Assembly (NCBI GenBank): GCA_027186245.1
Contig: CP114486.1
Span: forward strand, 8,260,501 to 8,324,500
Reading direction: 5' to 3'
Source: Coriaria nepalensis
Lineage: Eukaryota > Streptophyta > Magnoliopsida > Cucurbitales > Coriariaceae
Length of the DNA: 64,000 nt
Positions 1 to 11,445 of this stretch are shown here, piece after piece. Position numbers and translations under genes: made by a program. Every line of letters starts with the position of its first letter. The stretch's first letter is position 1. Below the pieces are notes generated by a model. The model made no database searches. It had not been told where the DNA came from and saw nothing but the letters and a program-made list of their open reading frames with translations.

Positions 1-1013
1 GCTGATTCGTGATCATGGTGCAATAGGTGCTCTTGCAGCTGATGATGGATTGAATGGTGATGATGATGATGATGATTATCTAAGAGTACTTGCTGGTAAT
101 TACTAGGGTTTTGATCATATTCCGCCAGAGCCAAAGATGGGGATAATGGACCTCCAAGATTATTATTACTAGTATTATTATTGTTGGCATTCATAGCCAA
201 TTGATTGAACCCGCTTGCAGTACTATTATCTGAAATACTACCACCCATAGGATTGATCACTAATGCACTTGATCCATTATTAAACATCATCAGGACCTCA
301 TCTTGTTGTTGCTGTGGCTTATTCTGCTCATAATTCAAAAACATCTCTTGAGACTGATCTCTTATTACAACCCCGCCTGAGAATTGCTGAGCCGCGGCCT
401 GAAGCATTTGTTGCTGCTGTTGTTGTTCTTGTTGTTGTAGTGATACTTGTTGCTGCAAAAGTTGGTTAGGATGCGCCTGATGCGGCTCACGGATCACCAA
501 TGCTCCTCCTTGCATCCTATTAGTGCCGGTGCTGGTGCCGGTGCCGGCCATCATGTTATAGTAAGAAGAGACATGATCATGACCTATTGGATGATGAGGG
601 CCATATTGTAAATTTTGTTGTTGTTGTGGGCCATACCCTGATTGGGGTTGTAAAATGGGAAGCATAGCTTGAGGCCCGATGTAGGTAGCAAGCTCTTTCT
701 TGGCATCGAGGAGTTCACTTTGGACTTCTCTCAGTTTCGTTTGAAGGACCGAGATGAAACTGACGCACCCGTAAACTGGGTCGCGCATGCGGGCCTCTGC
801 CTCATAAGCGAGCGAGTTCACAGCATCTTCTCTCTGTGCCGGACTGAGATCGTTGAGCAGTTTCGTGACGTTGCTAGCCCCGTAAACTTTATGAACAAAG
901 GCAAATTTTTGAGGCTGATGGGATGGGAAGTAGGGGGCAAATACGCATTCCTGGGTGCATTTTCGCCGTAGGAACTTGCATGCAGCGCATGGGGCGTGAG
1001 AATGAGAATTCAT
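1..1013 (-). CDS. LBD36: LOB-domain (AS2/LOB class I) transcription factor, LBD36-like, 3' end outside window
   Basis: Nuclear plant transcription factor of the LATERAL ORGAN BOUNDARIES family; class I members act in organ-boundary and leaf-polarity programmes. Reading minus from the ATG at 1013-1011, the frame is open for about 337 codons to the window edge with no intron. Residues 8-22 give the CX2CX6CX3C zinc-finger-like block (CAACKFLRRKCTQEC). The GAS block follows (FAFVHKVYGASNVTKLL), then the DPVYGC motif and a leucine-zipper-like helix (VSFISVLQTKLREVQSEL). The domain exit GPQAMLPILQP is, from memory, typical of the LBD36/ASL1 branch. The variable C-terminal part is rich in Gln and has an eight-His run near 60-85, as in many LBD tails. 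LBD36 relatives are about 310 aa, so little should be missing. The family is certain; the exact paralogue is inferred. Confidence 0.9.
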   Translation of the reverse strand, partial: MNSHSHAPCAACKFLRRKCTQECVFAPYFPSHQPQKFAFVHKVYGASNVTKLLNDLSPAQREDAVNSLAYEAEARMRDPVYGCVSFISVLQTKLREVQSELLDAKKELATYIGPQAMLPILQPQSGYGPQQQQNLQYGPHHPIGHDHVSSYYNMMAGTGTSTGTNRMQGGALVIREPHQAHPNQLLQQQVSLQQQEQQQQQQMLQAAAQQFSGGVVIRDQSQEMFLNYEQNKPQQQQDEVLMMFNNGSSALVINPMGGSISDNSTASGFNQLAMNANNNNTSNNNLGGPLSPSLALAEYDQNPSNYQQVLLDNHHHHHHHSIHHQLQEHLLHHDHES

Positions 1014-1585
1014 TTTTGGTTGTGGTCGTTCGACTATAAATTCCTTCTAGATCCCGATCAGAATCAGTGCCTGACAGGACAAATCCGAAAAAGATTAAAA
1101 AGACAAGAATAAAATCAGATGCAAGGCTGGTCATCGTTGAGTTATGATTGATGGGGGAATGGGTTTTTCGTTGATGAACGGATTGATATTGGTGATCATT
1201 AATATCATAACCCTGGAAAACCCTAACCCTAGAAAATACAGAGATCAAGTAAGCATCAAGAAATAAAGAACCTAATAATGATAGTTTAGAAGCGATATAG
1301 GCAGGAAATAAAAAAGCCCATAATCGCCGCCTTCTGCGACTTTGGGCGTAGATCTTCGGCCATGGGTGATCAATTTCAGCAACAAATCTTGGGAGGAGGA
1401 ACAAGAACCCTAGAAAAAATAAAGGAAAATATTAAGGAGGGGAAGTGAGAGAGTACTCGTTCTAGCGAAGTTTCCGGTCAATACTCCCTTACGATCAGGC
1501 TTGTTTAGTTTTGATCGATTTTAAAGTAATTTCATCGAGTGCTTAATTAATTCAATGTGGGGGTATTTATATATATATAAAAAGT
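1014..1585 (-). promoter_or_regulatory. 5' UTR with probable leader intron and TATA box of the LBD gene
   Basis: Upstream of the LBD ATG, a pyrimidine-rich stretch ends in GTCCTGTCAG with the AG at 1072-1071, a convincing 3' splice site. LBD genes often carry a leader intron. A possible donor (ATC followed by GTAAGG) lies near 1491. A TATA-like run on the minus strand (TTTATATATATATAAATA) lies at about 1563-1583, which would place transcription start near 1530-1550. Open frames in this stretch are short and look non-coding. The boundaries are inferred from motifs only. Confidence 0.45.
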
Positions 1586-4500
1586 ATCTATTATTACTGA
1601 TAAAATAATTATCAGTAAAAAAAATCCCTCCCGATCTTGATAAGAGAAAAATCAACCTACGATATCAAAAATCTATGACTCCAAAAAATTAACCGACCGA
1701 AAAACTACAAAAGCAACAAGAAACCATCAACACCCAATCACCGGCCCAAGGAAAAGCAAAGAGCCCTCCCCACCTTCACAGCCAATTATTATTACCATTT
1801 AGAATCCAATTCATTAACATCTTCATCTAATTAAATTCAATTAATAGACTTTAAAATGTAGTACGTCATTAATAAAATTCAGACGATTATATATGGTAGA
1901 TATTTTAGTGATTTATTTTCTAAATTCATAATATTAAACATTATATTTTTTTTTAGCAATTTTCAAATTTTAAAGGATTATGCACTTATCAGATGAGTGT
2001 ATATTATTATTATCTTTCCATCTTTTTTTAATTTATTTTTAAAAAAAATTAATTTATAATCTTATATCTTTATATTTTCTCCCAATTTAATGATTTTTTT
2101 TACCAAAAAAAAAAAAAAAAGATTAAATTCATCTCTAATTTTTTTTAGTATGTTTTAAATTACAAAATCTTATGTAATCTAAAACATAAATGTAGCTATA
2201 ACTAAGTGAAAATATAAGATATTTTGTTTAAAAAAATGTTTTTTTAACTAAATATTATTGAGTAGTAATTACATGTCAAACTCGCTACTTTCATTTTTAA
2301 AGGGTTGAAGATAAAAAACTTCTTGCATTTTGTTCCAAATTGCGATTTTAGATAAAGAGTTAAAGTTGTAATATTATGATTTTAGAATGCTTTCGAAATT
2401 GATCTATCATGATCTATCCTGATAGTCTAAAGAGCCCGTATAGAAGATATTAAATAAGTTGTACAAGAAAAAAACAGAGGCCATCTTACTGAATGAATAA
2501 CTTAGAAACATATACATTAACAAGGTAATTCCTTCAAAATAGTCAATTGATAAACAACAAACAACAATGTTTGTTCATAATACACTATAAGAATTCACTT
2601 CAAAAACGTCCTCAAAGTCCAGTTTCACATCGTGAATTTGGTATGTAAGTGTCGATTAACTGCATCATATCAGCCACATTGCTAAAGGTTTTGCGCGTCA
2701 CCTTTAATATGACCACAGGATATATTCCGCCGGCATGGTAATGACCTATAACAAAATTAATAATTATTTAGTGCTGAGATGGCCCACACATGCTTATATA
2801 GTGGGTCAAGTTAGCAAAGGATAGGCAGCCACCTAGGAGATGATATGGGCATTTTAAACGGGTATGGGTTGATCGATCAATAAGTCGAAATCGATGATCA
2901 ATAGGTCATATACCAAATTAACCTGACAACATATTGCATCGTGATTGTACCATATGTCGTGTTTTAAGTGGTCCATGTATCAGTGGGTCGGGTCGAAAGT
3001 CGACAATTTGAGTCAAATAGTCACCGGTCCAAAAAGTCAACGAATTCAATCACTAGTCAACAGGTTGATTAATTGTGACGTTTATTTTCATCACTTTTTG
3101 AAACTGATCTATTATGATGATTATTTGATTCCGAATAAACATATCAAAATTTTATGATGTTTAATTTTTATACTCAAACTTTGATATGAACTTAAACTCC
3201 AAAATCAATCAAAATTCCACTGAAACGATAGTAAAGAGGAAAAAAACTCGAAAATAAATCAAAACTCCATTGAAACAATAATAAACGGAAAAAAGAAAAA
3301 AAAAATTACAATGAAAACCAAATTAAAGGTAATCAATGTAAAGGAATAACATGTAGTTTCATCTAAATTAACAAATGAGTCTCCAAGTTCCCAATGTTCA
3401 CTATGAAAACTCTGCAAAACAAAAAGTATCATTAAATAAACAAATAAAAGAAATAAATTATAATACACAAAAGACGGTGGAATTATATAATCATCCTACT
3501 TAGTTTGAGCTTAACTAAGTATTTCACAAACTATAGAAAGAAACGAATTAGACATACCATGTTTGATTAAATCTGCCCATTAAAAAACCAGATATGATGA
3601 TGATGATATGTATTCATGGTAGCATCAATGGACATTTAAGAAAGAAAGAAACATACCTTTGTCTATCCAATTGTTCACCAAATGAAATGACTGGAACTTA
3701 TAGCAACAGCCTGAGAAAGAATATTATTTTGCATCAATTCCTAGTTATAGTTACTGGTAAAAGTTGGGAAAGGTAAATCTTTTATTGAGGATACAAAATC
3801 TCCAATAGCATACCATACATATTGAGTGTATACATAATATAAGTGTGCCAACCAACATCGCTTATTCTAGAAAAGCAAAATGAAGTGAGTAGACTGAAGT
3901 TTTTAAGACCTTTTGCCTTGGGGAAAAAGAATGAATCAGTATGAGTTGTAGCAAGTTGTAGAAATTTGACAAATTACACTCAATTGGTATAAAACATGAT
4001 GAAAACAATCAACTTTTTTAGTGTCAACAGAACAATCTTCAGCATATTCTTCAGAAATAGTTGCAACAGTTTGTTCATTCATAACAATTAAAGCATAAGG
4101 TGAATTGGTAGGTTCCTTACTGTTCCCTATAAGATGAAACAAATAACTCTAGTCATAACTCTCAATTTTCTTTTGTGCTAGTTTTCAGGTTTCCTTCACC
4201 ATTCCTAGATTGTACTTACCTTCTATTTCATTCACAGCAGATATTTCACCTAAGCATTTTGTCTTATCTCCAATTTCACTATCATGTGTCACTCTTCCTT
4301 CCTTGCCTGCTTTACTTCCACCAAAAACTATGGAAGCTGAAAGTTATTGAACTTCATAAGTTAGAGCAGATACTGTTAGATAAATATATATTATATTCAG
4401 GTATGTTCTCCAGCTCTATACAGTATGAAACAAAAAAATAGAAAACTAACCTTCTTCTTGAGTACTGATCTTTGTGGAGTGGATGGGAGCAGACTCAATA

Positions 4501-4794
4501 CACAAAGCACCACTCACACTTGGACCTGCGGCTAAAAAAATGCTCAGTTGCTTCCTATTGCAGTTTATACTTTCAGTATGTACAAGCAGACTCACAATAA
4601 AAATAAATTATTTATATTAACTAAATTAATGGTGTATATGTCTTGAATGTAAATGATAAAACTTGCTCGAATATTAAATATGTTAAAAAATGTAAGTTTG
4701 ATATGAATCAAATATATTTTTGGTATTATTAATTAGGTCATGTTAATAAGACAAGAATAAGCAAGTTACATAAAGATATCTTGATTCATTTGAT
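1586..4794. other. AT-rich intergenic DNA without recognised gene
   Basis: About 3.2 kb with A/T homopolymer runs (for example near 2095-2120). No ORF here resembles a known protein and no LTR or tRNA was recognised. The only clear structure is a small tandem duplication at 3200-3299, listed separately. Short frames between 3.2 and 4.4 kb are low complexity. Confidence 0.5.
3200..3299. repeat. 50-bp imperfect tandem duplication
   Basis: A block containing AAAATTCCACTGAAACGATA at 3211 recurs exactly 50 bp later as AAAACTCCATTGAAACAATA at 3261, with similar flanks. It is non-coding and looks like a local slippage or duplication product. Confidence 0.55.
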
Positions 4795-6190
4795 TATGAA
4801 TCAATGCCAATATTTAAATCTTGTCTACTTGGAAAAATGATCAAATCTCCAATTCAGTTGAACTAGAGAAAGATCGATTGATTGGTTGGTATTAGTACAT
4901 ACAAATGTATGTGGACCCATGTCAACTCCTGCTAGATGTAGTTATTTTTACGTCATTATCTTTATTGATGATATCTATAGATTAAGGTACATTTAGCTTA
5001 TGAAGTATAAATTTGAATTTTTTGAGAAATTTAAAGAGTATAGAATTGAAATAAAAATGATAATAAGGCAACAGTATTAAGATCCTAGAATTAGATCGAT
5101 GAGGTGAATATCTTAACCATAAGTTACTTGATTACCTAAAGATAATGTGCCTCTCTCTCAGTGGACTCCTCTTAGAAAACCACTATTGAATGGTGTGTCA
5201 TAAAGAAGGAATCATGACCTTTTAGATAGTGTCAGGTCAATGATGACATGCACTGAGCTTTATGTGTCATTATGAGTTTTTGTTTTCAAGAAAGTCTTGC
5301 ATATATGTTGAATATAATTTCCTCTAAATTCGTACAAACTACAGCATATGAGATATGGAAAAGTAGAAAGACATCATCACACCATATTAGGATATGGAAA
5401 TGTCCGGCTTATGTTAAAAAGCAAGAAGCGAAAAAGTTAGAGAAAATATTCTATAAATGTTTCTTTGTGGGATCTCCTAATGTCTTTATTAGGATATTAC
5501 TTTTATAATCATGTTGAACTCAAAAGGATTTGTGGCAAAAAATGATGTCTTCTTAGAAAGGGAATTCATTTCTCAAAAGGAATTATGATCATACTAAGAT
5601 TTTGGATTCAACAACACCCACTTCTGAGGAACCTCTTCTTAGATCTGGGATTCCTTAGAGTACAACACTGCTTCGTAGATCTGCGAGAGTCCCTAATGAA
5701 CTTATACGTTACAGTTTTCTTATGGAGAACTCTAGTAATAGTTTAATAATAGATGATGACCCTACAAGCCGTACAAGGCACAAATTCTGGGAAATACCTT
5801 AAAGCCATGAAATTTGAAAAAGTGGGAATCAATTATGAAGAAACCTTCTCACCATAGCCCGGACTAAATCCATTCATATTTTTCTAGTCATTGACGCATA
5901 CTATGAGTATGAGATCTAAAATTGGATGTGAAAATCATCTTCCTAAATGGACATTTGAAAGAAAAGGTGTATATGATACAACTCATAGGTTTCATAAACA
6001 AGGCAGGCACAAAGAACTTGTGCAAGCTACATAGGTTAATCTATGAATTGAAGCGAGCTTCTCAGGGTTAAAACATCTATTTTGATCAACTAATGTTTGA
6101 TTTCATTAAGAATGAGGATGATTTGTGTGTGTACAAGAAAATTAGTAGGAATAAGGGTACTTTTAGTCTACAAGTAATTCGTAAGCGAAA
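4795..6190 (+). pseudogene. Decayed Ty1/Copia pol fragment (GAG-pre-integrase to reverse transcriptase)
   Basis: Broken reading frames, in order, match a plant Copia polyprotein. GAG-pre-integrase (KSCLLGKMIKSP) lies near 4820. The integrase core (LVHTNVCGPMSTPARCSYF) starts near 4888. The integrase C-terminal side follows (SQWTPLRKPLLNGVS near 5155, WKSRKTSSHHIRIWKCPAY near 5355, KCFFVG near 5455). A reverse-transcriptase piece ([11 protein letters not shown], then KLHRLIYELKRASQG) covers 5820-6070. There are many stops and frameshifts. No LTRs belong to it; it is cut off near 6190 by an LTR fragment on the opposite strand. The integrase resembles the element at 20.5-26 kb, so both probably belong to one lineage. 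Confidence 0.75.
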
Positions 6191-7140
6191 GTGATAGTTT
6201 AGAATTTTTCTCGGACCTAATCTAAATCATGGATTAAACTTATAGACATACATTATGACCAATCATACAAACAAACATTAAACATTTATATATAACAAAC
6301 AACACATGAAATCTCATAAAAGTAGAAATATTTGAATCTAAGAAAACTTACTGATCTTAATACAAAACCGAACAATTGCATAACCGAACCAACCTTCTTA
6401 ATCAAGCCTGGATTCTATGTGGAAGATAAGGTGCCCACGTGTTTAACCTCCAACCGTAATCTACACAGTTCGTATTGCTAGATTTAATTTCTACTTTAAG
6501 ATTCATCTCATGAATCAAAATCTCTTGGGAAAAGAAATTGAAAAATATTTTCTTTTCTCTCAAATTGATTTTTGCTATGTCCAATTGGATTTAGTGTGTG
6601 TTTTGGCTAGCACTAAGGGAGAGCTTATATAGTGCTCTTTAGGTTTTAGATTACCATAAAATTAATCTACAACTTTGACCTAGTCAATTGTTGACTTCGT
6701 CAAAAGTTCCCTTAATCTAATTAAGTAAAAATTTGGTTATTACACAATACCTGTGGCGGGCCATGTAGTGGATTTGTGACCGAAAATATTTAATCCATAC
6801 TTTAAATAATTTTACCCATGAAATCCAAACAAGAAATTAGACTTTAAGCAACTTACATCGCGTCAGCATGATCTCATTATGGCATCAAGTGCATAACTTA
6901 AGATACAAGACTGTACTATGATATTTAATAAATGAATATATAATATTAATTTCAACATAAATAATAAAACATGATAGATAAATAAATGTCTTTTCCATTA
7001 TTGAATGATTAAGAAATCACAAATAATAATAACATTAATATTCACAAATAAGATTGTATCACACAAGATGCATACCCATCGGGTTTAACCCGATTCGCAT
7101 GTCGGGCATATACTTTCAATTGCATTCTTTCTTATGCAAA
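6190..7140 (-). repeat. LTR remnant of a Copia-like element, minus orientation
   Basis: Read on the minus strand this non-coding stretch has LTR-like features: a TATATAAGC box at about 6624-6632, a terminal GGTCCGAGA motif near 6210, and an AT-rich body. The same terminal motif ends the better preserved minus-strand LTR at 18.86-20.53 kb. It abuts the decayed Copia pol on one side and the full-length element starting at 7173 on the other. The assignment is an inference; a repeat-library search would settle it. Confidence 0.4.
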
Positions 7141-7172
7141 GATAATATACTACTTATTGGGAATGATGTAGA

Positions 7173-8915
7173 TGTTGGGCATGATACCCTAAAAGAATGT
7201 AATAAGTATTGTTTTAATGAAAATAAAAGTGACATTTTTTTATATAATTATTATGAATGTATTATTATCGAATAATATGAATAAATATTAGAAAATTTCA
7301 AATTCATTTATGTGACTATAATCTTGTATTAGTACGAAAAGATTAAGATTATAGATAATGAATTAAATTGTCCATAATATATTAAAGTATGAAATCTTTA
7401 ATTTAGTAGTTGCTAGTATGGTCCACTAGCATTGTGAATACATGTAATCTAGATCTAGATTATTGATGTAGATAGACATTTTAGTAAAAGTGCTTTATAT
7501 AATTGGATTATATATGACACGACTCTATATGAATTACTTCTTTATTAAAATACCGTTTACCATAAAGAATTAAATTCATATCAAACGATGATCATATGTA
7601 AATCAATCTGAATCTTGAATAGTCATGAACTCCTGTTTATGTCAACTAGATCTTTTGATTCAGTCATTACGGTTTGTTTGGATAAACAAGCTAAAGACTT
7701 TTGTTTTGGAAATTCATTAAGATAAGTGGCTGAAAACATGATTTACAGATATTGAATCCAAACTTTCTTCGTAAAAGATTAGATATTGGTTCCTTTAAGA
7801 GTTAATTATGAAACTGATTGTTTTTTAGCTCAAATTTATAACCAAGTTATAAATTAACAGCTCACTAGTGAATTAATGGTACTTCAGGATAAAGAGATAA
7901 TTAGAGGGGTAAAACGGTAATTTTGACATGTTTTAATTATGAATCAATTTTTGGAGGATTGAATGCATGAAATGACTATATCAATGGACTACAAGAGATT
8001 ACTCAGTAAATATGCTCTTTAGTTACAAGAGTGCAATCCCATATTTTTAGTGGGATAATATTGGGATTAATAAATTAGATTTATTAGATTTATTAGATTA
8101 AAGAGTTTGATCAATAATCTATTTTATTGGAGCTTGGAATTATAGGTCCATAATCCCTAGGTCGTCTCTACAAAATACTGTATCGGGTAAGAATGACAAA
8201 GGTTGAAAAGAACTTATGTGCAAGAAAATAATTTTTTGGAGCAAATTCTTAATTATGAGATAATTTGTGTTAATTAATTAATTAAAAGATGTATTTATAT
8301 GAGAATTTCGGAATTAATAAATTAAATATTAATATATTTGATTTTGAATTGAATATGTTATGTATAATATTAAATTAATATGAGATATTAATTTAATATT
8401 AAAATTAAGAAAAGTCAAATTTAAATTAGTTTCTTATTAGTTTAAGAAACTGATTTAAATTTTAAATAAAATTTGATATAGACGAGATTCTATTTTAAAT
8501 AAGATTTAAATAGGTTTAACTAAATCAAACATATCATCTTTTGATGATATGATTTAAAATAAATAAGATTTTATTTTAAATTAGATTTAATCTTATAAAA
8601 AATATCATCAAAATTAGAGACTTTTTTTTTCAAGAGGTTTTTTTCGATAGAGATTTTTCTGAGAGAAAAATAAAAAGAAAACCTTGTCATTTCTATGTGC
8701 CCACACACGTCCTATTATGTTAAGGATCGACTTAGAAGATCGTGGTGTGAGTCTCGATGATCGATTCACTTAAGGCAAAGGTATGACCTCTTCCTATAGA
8801 TGTAGATTAATTTATATGTACATAAAGGATCGCAAAAATATTTTTAGAAAATTTGTGTTGTACACTGGGACTAACTGTTCGCTTTCATTGCATGGTTGTA
8901 AACCGCCAATTTCCA
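7173..8915 (+). repeat. 5' LTR of element 1
   Basis: It begins TGTTGGGCATGATACCC and ends near TTTCCA, five bases before the primer-binding site. It aligns along most of its length with 14244-16098. Compared with that copy it lacks about 200 bp between 8590 and 8625, the block that in the 3' LTR holds the TATAAATA box, so its own promoter is probably damaged. Confidence 0.85.
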
Positions 8916-8920
8916 AGAAT

Positions 8921-8932
8921 TGGTATCAGAGC
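8921..8932 (+). other. Primer-binding site of element 1 (initiator tRNA-Met type)
   Basis: TGGTATCAGAGC directly after the 5' LTR is complementary to the 3' end of plant initiator tRNA-Met, the usual primer for Copia reverse transcription. The same 12-mer occurs in two other elements of this window. Confidence 0.9.
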
Positions 8933-9189
8933 AGTATTTATATATATATAAATTAATCGCTATATGGATTCTTGCATTTTCGTATATATGTTATATGTAT
9001 ATTGAATGGACAATCATGTTTTCTGAATGCATGCAAATATGATGCATCGTTAATTGTATGGTAATTTTGAGTTAGGAAATTGTTTGTTTTTCTTTCTCTA
9101 GATTTTTTGTAAGCCGATTTATGGCATAGGATTTTTTGTATGATTTTTCTAGTTTTTTTTAAATTCTGCACAACAGCAAGAAGAATAAA

Positions 9190-9530
9190 ACATGAGACGA
9201 ACGAAACAGGCGACGAACGGCATGGGTGCGGCGCGTGCGTCATAACATCGTGCGCCCAACAACAGCTGCGGGAAGGTCTCATGGTGACAGTCCAACGGCG
9301 ACGTGACTATTCCACGACAACCCAATTGCAGGATTGTCTTGCGACAACAGATCTGGCCGTGGAAGCTTCCTACAGTGCAGGATTGTCCCGCGGTGCATGG
9401 CACAAGGCCGCAAAACTGTCCTGCGGCACGCGGCATAAGGCCGTTGGTTCCGACCAGCGTGCGCCGCGACAAGCAGTGGTGGATATTCCAAGCCACTGCC
9501 ACTTGTGGGAAACCCTAGGGTTTCATGGGT
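9190..9530 (+). other. GC-rich block in the untranslated leader of element 1
   Basis: A sharply GC-rich stretch inside an otherwise AT-rich leader. It contains repeats of about 33 bp (TGTCCCGCGG at 9384, TGTCCTGCGG at 9417, and a related TGTCTTGCGA at 9335). Open frames run on both strands here, as expected from base composition, and none resembles Gag. Element 2 has a comparable GC-richer block in its leader (22.6-23.1 kb). Confidence 0.6.
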
Positions 9531-9556
9531 TTGACCCATTTAATTTTTATGGGCAA

Positions 9557-9820
9557 AAAATATGGTATTTTGGGATCCATTAACTTAATTGTTGGATTTT
9601 TTTTAAAAACAAAAAGGCTCATTAGGTTTGACCTGAAAATAAGTTTGATTAGCCTAAAAGCGTTTAGACCCGATTCGAAATAATTATGAAAATATGGTAT
9701 TTTGGGATGCATTAACTTAATTGTTGGATTTTTTTGAAAACAAAAAGGCTTATTAGGTTTAACCCGAAAATAAGTCTGATTAGCCTAAAGCGTTTAGACC
9801 CGATTGGAATAATTAAGTTA
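9557..9820 (+). repeat. 132-bp tandem duplication in the leader of element 1
   Basis: Two adjacent copies (about 9557-9688 and 9689-9820), each starting AATATGGTATTTTGGGAT and ending around a CGTTTAGACCCGATT motif. They differ by a few substitutions and short indels. The offset between matching bases is 132 (9561 to 9693). Confidence 0.85.
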
Positions 9821-10907
9821 AGAAACAATTGTGGTTTGAAAAATTGTTTTTCGAGGGATTATGGAATTGAGCTTAATTTTAGAAAATTACCAATTAGGCC
9901 CGAAATTCAAGATGAAGCAAGCTTAGGGAAGAAAGTAACACTTGAAGCCCCTTTGTAATTTTTTAATTTTATTTATTTATTTGTATGTTGATTGATTTGA
10001 TTGATTACATATTCATGCATTAGTCGATTACATGTCATACATGAATATCCATACAGTTTTATTTAAATCATGCATCTCATAAGTAGAAACATGATTTAAT
10101 TAGGATTGTCCTAATTGATTTATGTGATTTATTTAGTGAAATTAATTACATAAGTGGATTAAATTTAAGGAGTTAAACTTAGAAATCACACTGTATGAAG
10201 TTGAACATTTGAGTTAGGACTTTAGTAACCAATTTTATTAAAATAAGTTTTAACGAAATCTTATGAATATAATACATTATAAATTAGGTTCACCTAATGA
10301 GATTAGGATCATAACTGGATATGGATTAAAAGAGTTTAATTGAACCTATGACCAATAAGATTAGAATTTATAACTAATAAGATTATATTTGTTGGTTAAC
10401 TAGTAATTAATTTAGAATTAATTAATATGAAAACATAAGATATCTTATGAAAACACATACTCCAAAATAGTGAGTGCGAGAAGGTTGATTTGACAAAATA
10501 ACTTATGGTCTCCATTATTAATACAACACCGTGAGATATGGAAGGGCCTTAAGACAACTTTGTTTTCGCCCTTCTAAGGAAAGTTCCAAACCAATTGTAT
10601 CTAGGTTGGCTTCTTAAGAAGATAGGAAAAAGTAATGTATTTCGAACTTAACCGACCCTAGGGCTGCATTATGAGATATTTTAAGTTTGACTTGTAGGTT
10701 TGAGATTGTCTCAAAGTTAATTTGAAGTTAATATAACCGACCCTAAAGCGGTAGATTAGTGTTGAATTTATTTATCATGGTTTAGTAATAAATAATTTTA
10801 TGTGTTTTAATTATTGCCTTCACGCATCATATCTACTATTCTGAAACATTGATATTTATTTCCATTATTATGAATGATGTGTGTTTTATTTAATTTCAGC
10901 AATCAAC

Positions 10908-11445
10908 ATGTCTTCGATCAGTAATCCCATTACCCCGTTACTGCGAGAAAATCTGGAGACTACATATGTGATATTAGAATCTCTCCAGGCCTTGTTTGGG
11001 CAACAATCCGACCAAAGTCGTTATGAGGCTAGTAAAACCTACATGAACGCCAAAATAAAGAAATGAGTTTCTATCAGAGATCATGTTTTGAACATGATCA
11101 ACACGATGCATGAGGTGGAAATAAATAGATCATGTTGAATGAACTACAGACCCTTGAGACAATAAGGCGAACAAAGAGGGTGAAGCAAATGTTGCTGAAC
11201 AGAAGTCATCTTCCTCTTATGTTAGGAACAATATGAGAAAGAACATCAATGGAAAGGACAAGAAGGGAAAGAAAGACAAAAAATCACCTAAAGGCAAGGA
11301 AAACAAGAAGAAAGACAACTCCAAGAAAAAGGAACCCAAGGGAAAGTGTTTCCACTGTGGAGTTGATGGTTATTCGAAAAGAAACTGTAACAAGTATCTT
11401 TCCGAGCTAAAGGAGAAAAATAAAGGTAAATATGATTTACTTGTT
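10908..11445 (+). pseudogene. gag pseudogene of element 1
   Basis: Copia capsid/nucleocapsid gene. It starts at ATG 10908 (MSSISNPITPLL) and quickly reaches a C-terminal Gag segment (ESLQALFGQQSDQSRYEASK), so most of the N-terminal half is deleted. A stop at 11064-11066 and several more follow. It resumes in a Lys-rich stretch (from 11233) leading to a zinc knuckle at about 11347-11388. There the CX2CX4HX4C pattern reads CFHCGVDGYSKRNC, with the essential His changed to Tyr. Not functional. Confidence 0.8.

Noticed and set aside
1201..1240. CCCTAACCCTAG motif as telomere-like repeat
   Set aside because: Only one or two short units in a leader region; plant leaders often carry such a telo-box-like element and there is no array.
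889..1404. 171-codon minus-strand ORF overlapping the LBD start
   Set aside because: It reads the LBD zinc-finger region in another frame; the upstream part is leader and intron sequence.
9140..9583. 147-codon plus-strand ORF and overlapping minus-strand ORFs in the leader of element 1
   Set aside because: Open on both strands only because the block is GC-rich and repetitive; no family resemblance, and it lies between the primer site and gag.
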